From an uncultured Ruminococcus sp. (GTDB taxonomy: Bacteria > Bacillota > Clostridia > UBA1212), in assembly GCA_902792515.1 (NCBI GenBank), contig CADAZX010000009.1, positions 1 through 52,823 on the forward strand: 52,823 bases of DNA, written 5' to 3'. Shown here piece after piece: positions 16,110 to 24,228 of the stretch (position 1 is the first letter of the stretch; the number at the start of each line of letters is the position of its first letter). The notes under the pieces were generated by a model. It was not told the DNA's origin. It saw nothing but the letters and a program-made list of their open reading frames with translations, and did not search any database. The position numbers and the translations under genes were made by a program.

Positions 16110-16895
16110 TTATCTTCTTTTTCTGATTAACGTAACAATCGCGGCGGCTGAAAGAGTAATTAAAGGCAGGCATCCTGTGACGCCGCCGCAGCCTTTTTTA
16201 CCCGGATTTTTGCCGCCTGAAGGCTTTTCGGTGGGCCCGGAAGGCGCATCTGCCGGAGCCTCAGTCGGAGCCGGAGTCGGCTCGGGCGTCGCGGGCGCTT
16301 CCGTCGGCTTTATTCTTTCGCCGTATACCTCAAGCTCGCTGAACTCGGAGAGGTAGGAACCGGTGTTGTCGACCTTGTCGCTGTGCTCGGTTATCGAGAT
16401 CCTCACGAAGCGCCCCCTGACAGGTTCGAACGTCAGTATCTGATCGTCGGCCGCCTCGAGGGTTAGGCCGGTTACTTCCTTGACTGTTACGTATGAGCTT
16501 CCGTCCTCGGAGACGTCGACAGTGAACGAGGAGGGCATTTTTTCGCCGTTGTTGTAGAGGCAGGGCTTGATCACCACAGTGTCCAGCATGTATACGATAA
16601 GAAGATCGACCTCGATATCGACGGCCTTGTCGCGGGGAATCACCGAAAACGGATCGACGGACCAGCCCTGGTGGGGTTCGATCTCGAAAGGAAGGTGAAT
16701 GCCGTCGGTAATGAACGCGGCAGAGAAATACGCGTTGTTCTCGAACGAGTTGGAGGCGGTGACTTCGCATTCGAGCGCGAGGTTTTCGCGGCCCTTGAGC
16801 GGGTCGGCGCCTTCCGGACTTCCGGCGAAGCACGAGAGCGAGGTCGCGGCTATCAGCACGGCGATCATTGTTAAAATCGACAGCAGCTTTTTCAT
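16110..16895 (-). CDS. Secreted discoidin-like (F5/8 type C-like) surface protein with KKGCG C-terminal anchor
   Basis: A 261-residue exported protein. Residues 1-24 are a signal peptide ending near SCFAG. About 25-190 form a beta sandwich that reads like an F5/8 type C domain (ALECEVTASNSFENN near the start, GRFVRISITEHS, SEFSELEVYGE at the end), usually a carbohydrate-binding fold. A Pro/Thr/Glu stalk (about 192-230) leads to KKGCGG with Cys236, a hydrophobic segment of about 20 residues and the tail RKRR. The ATG at 16895 is chosen because AAAGGA lies upstream; a GTG six codons earlier overlaps that site. It begins 40 bp after a nucleoside-type ABC permease and is probably the last gene of that operon. 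Confidence 0.8.
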   Translation of the reverse strand: MKKLLSILTMIAVLIAATSLSCFAGSPEGADPLKGRENLALECEVTASNSFENNAYFSAAFITDGIHLPFEIEPHQGWSVDPFSVIPRDKAVDIEVDLLIVYMLDTVVIKPCLYNNGEKMPSSFTVDVSEDGSSYVTVKEVTGLTLEAADDQILTFEPVRGRFVRISITEHSDKVDNTGSYLSEFSELEVYGERIKPTEAPATPEPTPAPTEAPADAPSGPTEKPSGGKNPGKKGCGGVTGCLPLITLSAAAIVTLIRKRR

Positions 16896-16935
16896 AAACA
16901 GAAATCCTTTCACTAAAATAGCGGAAATCTCTTGA

Positions 16936-17943
16936 TTACCTCATCCCCTTGTCGTAGGGGATGCCCTCCGCCTTGGGCGCTCTCGAACGCTTCGAAGTGA
17001 ACGCGAGAACGACGAGCACCGCGACGTAGGGGATCAGATTGTAGAAATACATCGGGAGGTTTAGGTCCTTCAGGAAGTAGATCTCCTTTCCGCCGATGTT
17101 GACCGACAGCTGCGTGTAGATAACGCCGAGGCACTTTAAGAAGCCGAAGAGCAGGGAACCGAGCGCGATGCCGAGGGGTTTCCAGTTGCCGAAAATCATG
17201 ATCGCGATGGCGAGGAAGCCCATTCCTGCGACGGCGCCTGTTGCGGTTCCGTTGGCGACCGTGGCGATGTAGATGTACCCGCCGAGACCGGCCAATGCGC
17301 CCGAAACCGTCGTGCCGAGGTAGCGCATTTTGTTGACGTCGATTCCGACGCTTGCCGCCGCCTGCGGGTGTTCGCCGCACGCGCGAAGCCTGAGGCCCGT
17401 TTTAGTAGTGTAGATTAGAACCGAGAGCAGAATAAAAAGGCCGATCGCGATGAACGTGGAGATGTACGCCTTGTCGAAAAAGACCTTCGCGGCCGCGGGC
17501 AGGTCGTCGTTGAGAATGACGAAGCCGAAGTCCTTCATCTGTCCTGTGCTGTCGGGCGCGCGCTGCATCTCGAGCATGTCGAGTGAGAAGAAAACCTTGA
17601 TGGTGAAAAGCGCGATGGCGGGGGCGAGCATGTTGAGCGCGGTGCCGCCGATCGTCTGATCCGCCTTGAGCTTGATGGCGGAGAACGACAGGAGCAGCGA
17701 AAAGATCGCGCCCGCGACCGCGGCGACAGTCATTGCGAGAATAAAGGTCAGCTGGTTGTGGTCGACGAAGAAGGGCGTTTTCCTGAGCAGGAACGCCGCG
17801 AGAGCGCCGACGAACGCGCCGAAAATCATTATACCGTCGAGCGCGATGTTGATGATGCCCGAGCGCTCCGAGTACATTCCCGCGAGGGCGACTATAAGGA
17901 GCGGTATCGCGAAAATGAGAGTTTTCTGTAGCATGAATATCAT
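16936..17943 (-). CDS. Nucleoside-type ABC transporter permease (NupQ/YufQ-like)
   Basis: A 335-residue membrane permease of the branched-chain/BMP-associated family (BPD_transp_2). It has about eight to ten hydrophobic segments and the typical LRLRACGEHPQAAASVGIDV loop, which contacts the ATPase, followed by a GxxAGLGGYIYI segment. The ATG overlaps the stop of the preceding permease by 4 nt (17940-17943), and GGAGG precedes it. With the BMP lipoprotein, the double ATPase and the other permease it would form a purine-nucleoside importer. The exact substrate is inferred from family. Confidence 0.9.
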   Translation of the reverse strand: MIFMLQKTLIFAIPLLIVALAGMYSERSGIINIALDGIMIFGAFVGALAAFLLRKTPFFVDHNQLTFILAMTVAAVAGAIFSLLLSFSAIKLKADQTIGGTALNMLAPAIALFTIKVFFSLDMLEMQRAPDSTGQMKDFGFVILNDDLPAAAKVFFDKAYISTFIAIGLFILLSVLIYTTKTGLRLRACGEHPQAAASVGIDVNKMRYLGTTVSGALAGLGGYIYIATVANGTATGAVAGMGFLAIAIMIFGNWKPLGIALGSLLFGFLKCLGVIYTQLSVNIGGKEIYFLKDLNLPMYFYNLIPYVAVLVVLAFTSKRSRAPKAEGIPYDKGMR

Positions 17944-19295
17944 TCGTGATCGCCTCCTTTCACATCTTCCCGAACGCCTGAAGCGGAGTCTTGTGTTTTG
18001 TCTTCGATTACCGTTTCCGCTGCCGGCGGAGCTCCGGAGGAATCCTTTTTGTCGGCTTTAATCGCGGCTTTTTTCAGCTGCTTCGCGAGGAGGTCCTTGA
18101 TAAGTTTGGAGAAGCCCGCGAAATAGATTATCACGGCGACGATGAGAGGCGAGACGTACTCGTTGAACGACGTCTGCGCGGCGAGGTTTGAGCCGCCGAC
18201 GCCTATGTATTTAAGGAAGATCGCGGAGAAAATGACTCCTATCGGGTTGCTGCCCGCGAGAAGCGCGACGGGAATTCCGTTGAAGCCGTCGGCAGGAAGC
18301 GTTAAGTACGTGTCCCACTTGAAGTCCTGAGAGCCGTTCAGGCACCAGAGAGCCGCGCCGCCCGCAGCGAGTGCGCCGGCAATCGCCATCGCGAGGATTA
18401 TATTGCGCTTTTCGTTCATTCCCGCGTATTTGGACGCGTGCTTGTTGTAGCCGCAGGCTTTCAGCTCGTAGCCGAACGTAGTCTTGTTGATCATCACGTA
18501 GAGAAGAATCGCGATCGCCGAGGCGATGAAGATGCTGATGTCGAAATACGAGTTCGCGAAAAGCTTGTCAAGGCCGAACGTAGCCGTCGCGACGCCGTTG
18601 TAGGAGGTCTTCTTGATGAAGTTGACCTTCGTCTCCTCGATGTTTATGAAGCGGTCGCCGGTCGCCTTGAAGATCCAGGAGACGACGTTCGCGGCGATCC
18701 AGTTCGTCATGATGCAAACGATTACTTCGTTGACGTTGAAGTAAGCTTTGAAGAAGCCTGGAATCGAGCCCCAGATCATGCCGAGTACAACGCCTGTCAG
18801 GAAGGCGAGTATCCAGATTACGAAGGAGGGGACGCTGCCCTGAGGAATGGAGAGTGCGACAAGAAGCGCACCCATGGCGCCCATGAGGTACTGACCCGGG
18901 GCGCCGATGTTGAAGAGGCCGGTTTTAAACGCGAGTGCGACGGAGAGGCCGGTCATTATAAGCGGGGCAGACTGGAAGAGCATGTTTCCGAGCTGGAAAA
19001 GGATATCCCTGCCGCTGCCGCCCGAAAACGGTCCGCCGAGAACTATCGCGATGCCGGAGAAAGCCTCGCCTACGGAGACGTTTTCGGCGAAGATTGACAG
19101 GAGGAGCAGCACTATGAAGCCGACCAGAATGCCGCCGAGCACGCAGACGACCGATGCGATGACAGACCTGACGCCTTCCTTCTTCAAAAGAGAGGAAAAA
19201 CCGCCTGATTTTCCTGCTTGACCCGGAACGCTTTTAACGCAGCGTTCCGAGCCGCTGCTTTTATTTTTTAGCTTGTTTTTTGCCGGGTCTTTCAT
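17940..19295 (-). CDS. Nucleoside-type ABC transporter permease (NupP/YufP-like)
   Basis: A 451-residue permease partner of the preceding protein, longer because of a hydrophilic N-terminal extension of about 45 residues and a charged C-terminal tail of about 50. The core shows GLSVALAFKTGLFNIGAPGQ, typical of this permease type (the FNIGAxGQ motif), GYELKACGYNKHASKYAGMN as ATPase-contacting loop, and GFNGIPVALLAGSNPIGV. The ATG overlaps the stop of the ATPase gene by 4 nt and follows AAAGGAG. It is translationally coupled to both neighbours. Confidence 0.92.
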   Translation of the reverse strand: MKDPAKNKLKNKSSGSERCVKSVPGQAGKSGGFSSLLKKEGVRSVIASVVCVLGGILVGFIVLLLLSIFAENVSVGEAFSGIAIVLGGPFSGGSGRDILFQLGNMLFQSAPLIMTGLSVALAFKTGLFNIGAPGQYLMGAMGALLVALSIPQGSVPSFVIWILAFLTGVVLGMIWGSIPGFFKAYFNVNEVIVCIMTNWIAANVVSWIFKATGDRFINIEETKVNFIKKTSYNGVATATFGLDKLFANSYFDISIFIASAIAILLYVMINKTTFGYELKACGYNKHASKYAGMNEKRNIILAMAIAGALAAGGAALWCLNGSQDFKWDTYLTLPADGFNGIPVALLAGSNPIGVIFSAIFLKYIGVGGSNLAAQTSFNEYVSPLIVAVIIYFAGFSKLIKDLLAKQLKKAAIKADKKDSSGAPPAAETVIEDKTQDSASGVREDVKGGDHE

Positions 19296-20860
19296 GCGTT
19301 TTCTCCTTTCTGTGTCTGTTTTTTCGCTCCTGCCATATAGAGGCCGAGCTCCTGAACGGTTGTCTCCGCGGGCTTGAACTCGCCGACGATCTCGCCTTCG
19401 TACATCACGAGAATTCTGTCGGAGAGGTTCATGACCTCGTCGAGCTCCAGTGAGACGAGAAGGACCGCTGAGCCGGCGTCGCGCGACGCGACTATCTGTT
19501 CGTGAACGAATTCGATGGCGCCAACGTCGAGGCCGCGGGTGGGCTGCACGGCGACAAGGAGTTTGTGCTTTTTGTCGAGCTCGCGGGCAATGATGGCCTT
19601 CTGCTGGTTGCCGCCCGACATGCTTCTCGCCAGGGTTACCGGTCCCTGGCCTGAGCGCACGTCGTAGCCGTCGATGAGCTTTTCGGCGTAGTCGCGGACC
19701 TTCCCGAACTGAATGAAGCCGTGCGACTGGAATTCGTCCTCGAAATATCTCTCAAGCACGAGATTCTCCTCGAGCGAGTAGTCGAGAACCAGGCCGTGCT
19801 TGTGCCTGTCCTCGGGAATGTGGCTCATGCCGCTGTTTATCTTATAGCGGATGCTTTTATGCGTGACGTCCTCGCCACAGAAGAAGAGGGCGGAGCCGGG
19901 CTCGGGCTTTTCGAGTCCCGTGATCGCGTTGACAAGCTCTGTCTGGCCGTTTCCGTCGATACCGGCGATGCAGACGATCTCGCCCTCGCGAACCGTGAAC
20001 GAGACGTCGTTAACCGCGTTCTTTTTGTGAGTCTTGCTCCTGACCGTCAGATGGTCGACTCTGAGGACTTCGGCGCCCGGATTCGAGGGTGCTTTGTCGA
20101 CGGCGAACTTGACGTTTCTGCCGACCATCATCTCGGAGAGCGCCTCTTTGGTGGTCTCGGAAATGTTCACGGTGCCGACGTATTTTCCCTTCCGGAGAAC
20201 GGTGCACCTGTCGGCGACCTCCATTATCTCGTTGAGCTTGTGGGAAATGAAAAGGATCGACTTGCCTTCGCGGGCGAGCCCTTTCATGATCTGCATCAGC
20301 TCGGTGATCTCCTGGGGAGTGAGGACGGCGGTAGGCTCGTCGAAAATGAGTATCTCGTTGTCGCGGTAGAGCATCTTGAGGATCTCGGTGCGCTGCTGCA
20401 TGCCGACCGTTATGTTTTCGACCTTCGCGTCGGGGTCGACGTTGAGACCGTAGTTTTTCGAGAGCTCGAGCACCTTTTTGCGGGCTTCTTTTTTGCGCAG
20501 GAAGCCGAGCGTGTTGGGCTCGATGCCGAGAATGATATTGTCGAGCACGGTAAAAACATCGACCAGCTTGAAGTGCTGGTGGACCATGCCGATCCCGAGC
20601 GCGTTGGCGTCGTTCGGGTCGTTGATGACGACCTTCTTACCGTCCTTGTAAATCTCGCCCTCCTCGGGCTGGTAGAGACCGAAAAGAACAGACATCAGAG
20701 TCGACTTGCCGGCGCCGTTTTCGCCCAAAAGCGCGTGGATCTCGCCGCGCTTCAGGCAGAGCGTGATGTCGTCGTTCGCGACTATGCCCGGAAATATTTT
20801 AGTGATGTGCCGCATTTCTATTACGTAAGGGGATGCGGCGTTGTTTTCGTTTTCGTTCAT
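19292..20860 (-). CDS. ABC transporter ATPase with two nucleotide-binding domains (NupO/YufO-like)
   Basis: A 522-residue fused double ATPase for the nucleoside-type importer. The first domain has Walker A GENGAGKST, the family-typical signature VGMQQRTEILKML and Walker B LIFDEPTAVLTP. The second has a degenerate P-loop GIDGNGQTEL, the signature SGGNQQKAIIARELD and QPTRGLDVGA. A second site impaired in this way is normal for the RbsA/YufO type. The start MNENENN is chosen by homology length; no clear ribosome binding site precedes it. Nearly 300 nt, including an attenuator, separate it from the binding-protein gene upstream. Confidence 0.92.
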   Translation of the reverse strand: MNENENNAASPYVIEMRHITKIFPGIVANDDITLCLKRGEIHALLGENGAGKSTLMSVLFGLYQPEEGEIYKDGKKVVINDPNDANALGIGMVHQHFKLVDVFTVLDNIILGIEPNTLGFLRKKEARKKVLELSKNYGLNVDPDAKVENITVGMQQRTEILKMLYRDNEILIFDEPTAVLTPQEITELMQIMKGLAREGKSILFISHKLNEIMEVADRCTVLRKGKYVGTVNISETTKEALSEMMVGRNVKFAVDKAPSNPGAEVLRVDHLTVRSKTHKKNAVNDVSFTVREGEIVCIAGIDGNGQTELVNAITGLEKPEPGSALFFCGEDVTHKSIRYKINSGMSHIPEDRHKHGLVLDYSLEENLVLERYFEDEFQSHGFIQFGKVRDYAEKLIDGYDVRSGQGPVTLARSMSGGNQQKAIIARELDKKHKLLVAVQPTRGLDVGAIEFVHEQIVASRDAGSAVLLVSLELDEVMNLSDRILVMYEGEIVGEFKPAETTVQELGLYMAGAKKQTQKGENA

Positions 20861-21110
20861 GGCTAAATGTGAATAAAATTTTGAAAGGGAGGCGGCGCTT
20901 TGATAAACCGGCGCCGGTGCCCTTAAATAAAACAACTTCGCGGCGGCTCTGCGGCCGCCGCATGTGACGAATCCCGCGGTCTCAAACTCCTCCGGAAAGG
21001 CCGCTCTTTAAAATAAAGGTGAACAAAACGCTGAGAGTCTTTCCTGCTTTTCCGGCGCGCGCTGATCCGGCTTCCCGGCGCGCGGCCGCCTTTACAACCG
21101 GCGGATTTTT

Positions 21111-21139
21111 GAAAAGGGGACGGCAAGAAAAGCCGCCCC
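21111..21139 (-). terminator. Intercistronic terminator/attenuator after the BMP lipoprotein gene
   Basis: On the minus strand GGGGCGGC, loop TTTTCTT, GCCGTCCCC (one bulge), then TTTTC. It starts 17 nt after the binding-protein stop and would allow more binding protein than ATPase and permeases. The rest of 20861-21110 is GC-rich with no gene. Confidence 0.65.
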
Positions 21140-21155
21140 CCGTCAGGTGAATTAA

Positions 21156-22226
21156 TTATTTTTCGATAGTGAGAGTAACCTTGGTAAGGCCGGCCGTGAG
21201 GTCTTCGGGAACTTCCGCGACAGGAACGATCTCTCCGGATTTGATCTTCGCGAAGAGAGCCTTGTACTGGTCGACAGTGAAGTTCTGAAGGCGCCATTCT
21301 GCGGTCGGGAGACCCGTGGAATCTTCGGCAGCGCCGAGGTTCTGAGCCTTGTCGGCGAGTTCGGCATCCCATTTTCCGTCGAAGAACTGTCCGAGAACTC
21401 TCTCAACGGATGTGGAGAGACCCTTCACGGCGGAGGTGATGACCTTCTCTGATTCGCCGGACTGGTCGACGTCGACGCCGATGATCTTGGCGTTCGGGTA
21501 CTCGCCGGCAGCGGATTTAACAGACTGGAACATTGAGCCGCCGCACGCGAAAACAACTTCGGTGCCGTTTGCGTACCAGCCCGCGATCTGGGTCTGGAGC
21601 TCTGTGGAAGCAGAGAACGTCTCGCCGTACTTGAAGCTGTAGAGCATCGAGACGTCAACGCCTTTCTCCTTCGCCGCAGCCTCGGCGCCCTGGATGAATC
21701 CGTAGCCGAAACGGTTGACAGCAGGGTTGGTTCCGCCGCCGCCGCCCGTGAAGCCGAGCTTCGTGTAGCCTTCCATTACCGCCGCGTATCCCGCGAGGTA
21801 TCCGGACTCCTGCTCCTTGTAAACGATAGCGGTGACGTTTTTGAGGCCGAGTGCCCAACCGTCAACGAATACGAACTTGACGTCGGGGTTCTCGGTAGCG
21901 ACTGTCGTCATAGCGGTAGCCTGGAGAAAACCGGGGGCGACTATGATCTTCGCGCCGTTGTTGATGGCCTGCTTCATCGCGTCGATACGGTCGTTGTCGG
22001 AAGCGTCGGAGCCGTTGGCCGGCTGGTAGTATTTGTAGGAGATGTTGTGAGCTTCGGCGTAAGCCTTCGCGCCCTCATAGGTGCCCTGGTTGAAGCCCTT
22101 GTCCATAAGCATTCCGACGTCGGTGACGATGGCGATGTCATAGGTCTTCTTCGTGCAAGCCGTGAAAGCCGCGACAGAGCTCAGAACTACTGCCAGGCAA
22201 AGTAAAACAGTGATTATTTTTTTCAT
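21156..22226 (-). CDS. BMP-family nucleoside-binding lipoprotein (PnrA/BmpA-like)
   Basis: A 356-residue substrate-binding lipoprotein. The signal peptide ends in lipobox AFTAC (Cys24). The mature protein shows the PnrA/BMP pattern: VTDVGMLMDKGFNQGTYEGA, IVAPGFLQATAM, VKFVFVDGWA, ESGYLAGYAAV, VFACGGSMFQSV and IIGVDVDQSGES. Family members bind purine nucleosides for ABC uptake. A near-perfect AAGGAGG lies 6 nt before the ATG at 22226, which rules out the longer frame upstream. It is the first gene of the operon and is followed by an attenuator hairpin. Confidence 0.94.
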   Translation of the reverse strand: MKKIITVLLCLAVVLSSVAAFTACTKKTYDIAIVTDVGMLMDKGFNQGTYEGAKAYAEAHNISYKYYQPANGSDASDNDRIDAMKQAINNGAKIIVAPGFLQATAMTTVATENPDVKFVFVDGWALGLKNVTAIVYKEQESGYLAGYAAVMEGYTKLGFTGGGGGTNPAVNRFGYGFIQGAEAAAKEKGVDVSMLYSFKYGETFSASTELQTQIAGWYANGTEVVFACGGSMFQSVKSAAGEYPNAKIIGVDVDQSGESEKVITSAVKGLSTSVERVLGQFFDGKWDAELADKAQNLGAAEDSTGLPTAEWRLQNFTVDQYKALFAKIKSGEIVPVAEVPEDLTAGLTKVTLTIEK

Positions 22227-22264
22227 TATTTCCTCCTTGGAGAATATTTGTTCACCTTGACGAT

Positions 22265-22293
22265 AGGATATCACAAAAGCGCGCGCGTTGCAA
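22265..22293 (-). promoter_or_regulatory. Promoter of the BMP/nucleoside ABC operon
   Basis: On the minus strand TTGCAA (22293-22288), 17 bp, TATCCT (22270-22265) with extended -10 TGA. The leader is about 35 nt, too short for a riboswitch. Confidence 0.7.
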
Positions 22294-22309
22294 GCGAGTT
22301 GAGAAGTTT

Positions 22310-22327
22310 TTGCATGCGAAAATGCAA
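22310..22327. promoter_or_regulatory. Inverted repeat upstream of the BMP operon promoter
   Basis: TTGCAT-GCGAAA-ATGCAA is a perfect 6-6-6 inverted repeat, 16 bp upstream of the -35 box. It is a candidate regulator site. Confidence 0.35.
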
Positions 22328-22392
22328 TTATTTATGATGCCGCAGGCGCGGGACGGCGGCGCCGCGATGGCCTCGAAGGGCTTTGATGGTTC

Positions 22393-22421
22393 TTGAAAAG
22401 AACGCGCCGCGGTGGTAAAAT
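22393..22421 (+). promoter_or_regulatory. malQ operon promoter
   Basis: TTGAAA (22393-22398), 17 bp, TAAAAT (22416-22421). It lies in the divergent region shared with the BMP operon; the leader is about 115 nt and holds no recognised element. Confidence 0.7.
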
Positions 22422-22544
22422 AAAAACAGCTGATCAAAAGCGCGCAGATTTTGCGTCGCCTTATCACATTGACGCCTCCGTTTCCGCTTTAAGGCGGAGC
22501 GCGCGCGGGAAGCGTGCCGGGGGGAAGACACAAGGAGATTTTTT

Positions 22545-24149
22545 ATGCGAACATCCGGAATACTTATGCACATTTCCTCGCTGCCGTCGCGCTACGGAAT
22601 AGGAACGCTCGGCACTGCCGCGTACGGCTTCGTCGACTTTCTCGAGAGGGCGGGGCAGTCGTACTGGCAGATACTGCCGCTCGGACCGACCGGCTACGGC
22701 GACTCGCCTTATTCGTCGTCCTCGACCTTTGCGGGCAACCCGTATTTTATCGATATCGAGTTCCTCATAAGGGACGGTCTCGTCGACCCGGAGCTAGCCG
22801 AGTGCCTCGACTTCGGGAGCGATATCACGAAGGTCGATTACGGCCTTTTGTATCTCAACAGGAGGACAGTTCTCAAGCAGGCGGTGGAGAATCTTTTCGC
22901 GAAGCGCGGAAGAGATTTCGCGGAGCTCAAGTCGTTCAAAGAGGAAAATGATTCGTGGCTGCCGGCGTTTTCGCTCTTTTCGGCTCTCAAAGAAAAATTC
23001 GGCGGGCTCTCTTGGCAGGAGTGGCCGGACGAGTACAAAAGGTTCGGATCGGGCGCGGTTGAGAAGGCGAAAAAGGAGCTCGCTTCAGAGATCGAGTACC
23101 ACACGTCGGTCCAGTATCTTTTTTATTCGCAGTGGTATCCGCTCAAGGCTTACGCGAATTCGAAGGGTATTAAAATAATCGGCGACATTCCGATCTACGT
23201 GGCGCTCGATTCGGCAGACGTGTGGGCGAATCCCGAGAACTTCTACCTTGACGCCAATCTGAAACCCGTTGCGGTCGCGGGCTGCCCTCCGGACGCGTTC
23301 AGCGACGACGGACAGCTCTGGGGCAACCCTCTTTACAGGTGGGACAAGCTCAAGGCGGACGGCTACGGCTGGTGGCTGAGGAGGATCGCGTTTGCGACGA
23401 AGGTGTGCGACGTGGTGAGAATAGACCATTTCAGAGGCTTCGAGTCGTACTGGTCGATTCCGTTCGGCGATGCGACAGCGAAGGGCGGAAAGTGGGTCAA
23501 AGGGCCCGATTACGACATTTTCAGGGTCATTTCCGAAAAGCTCGGGAAGCTTCCGATAATCGCGGAGGATCTCGGGGTGCTCACGCCGCCTGTCTACAAG
23601 CTTCTCGAGAACGTGGGCTACCCGGGAATGAAGGTGCTCGAGTTCGCGTTCACGCCGGACGCCGACGAGGAGAACGAGTACCTGCCGCACAACATCACCA
23701 AAAATTCAGTCGCGTACATCGGAACGCACGACAACGAGACTGCCGTGGGCTGGTTGATGAGTCAGGAGCCCGAGGTCTACAAATACGCGAAGGATTACAT
23801 GAACCTCAGCTACGAGGAGGGCCTTAGCTGGGGCTTTATAAGGACGCTTCTCGCTTCGCCTGCCGACACCGCGATAATCCAGATGCAGGATCTCATCGTG
23901 CTCGGAAACGAGGCCAGAATGAACACTCCTTCGACTCTCGGCGGCAACTGGACGTGGCGCATCAGACCCGAGTGCATCAACGACTGGCTCGCGGGGCTTC
24001 TCTACGCCAAAACCGCCACGTACAAGCGCCTGAGCAAGGGCTGCCTCGCAAAGGTCACCGCCGAAAAAGAGGCTAAGCTCGAGGCGAAAAAGGTCGCCGA
24101 AGCGGCTGCGAAAGCGGCGGCGGGAAAGGCGCTTGAAAAGCTTCAATAA
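22545..24149 (+). CDS. malQ: 4-alpha-glucanotransferase (amylomaltase, GH77)
   Basis: A 534-residue cytoplasmic GH77 enzyme that transfers alpha-1,4-glucan segments between maltodextrins. Motifs are GILMHISSLPSRYGIGTLG at the start, QILPLGPTGYGDSPY, nucleophile Asp294 in VVRIDHFRGF, acid/base Glu341 in IIAEDLG and Asp396 in GTHDNETAVGW. The last 25 residues are an Ala/Lys/Glu-rich helical extension beyond the usual end. AAGGAG precedes the ATG. It heads a probable operon with a 613-residue unknown protein, a zinc ribbon and an intracellular GH53 enzyme. Confidence 0.96.
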   Translation: MRTSGILMHISSLPSRYGIGTLGTAAYGFVDFLERAGQSYWQILPLGPTGYGDSPYSSSSTFAGNPYFIDIEFLIRDGLVDPELAECLDFGSDITKVDYGLLYLNRRTVLKQAVENLFAKRGRDFAELKSFKEENDSWLPAFSLFSALKEKFGGLSWQEWPDEYKRFGSGAVEKAKKELASEIEYHTSVQYLFYSQWYPLKAYANSKGIKIIGDIPIYVALDSADVWANPENFYLDANLKPVAVAGCPPDAFSDDGQLWGNPLYRWDKLKADGYGWWLRRIAFATKVCDVVRIDHFRGFESYWSIPFGDATAKGGKWVKGPDYDIFRVISEKLGKLPIIAEDLGVLTPPVYKLLENVGYPGMKVLEFAFTPDADEENEYLPHNITKNSVAYIGTHDNETAVGWLMSQEPEVYKYAKDYMNLSYEEGLSWGFIRTLLASPADTAIIQMQDLIVLGNEARMNTPSTLGGNWTWRIRPECINDWLAGLLYAKTATYKRLSKGCLAKVTAEKEAKLEAKKVAEAAAKAAAGKALEKLQ

Positions 24150-24228
24150 AGACCGGCAAATGACGTAAGCGGACGGCTTCCAGAACCGGACTGCTCTCTT
24201 TAATTAAATCAACTACAGGAGAAAAATA

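Noticed and set aside
22227..22264. Purine-type riboswitch before the nucleoside-binding lipoprotein gene
   Set aside because: The leader between the mapped -10 box and the start codon is only about 35 nt, too short for a riboswitch.
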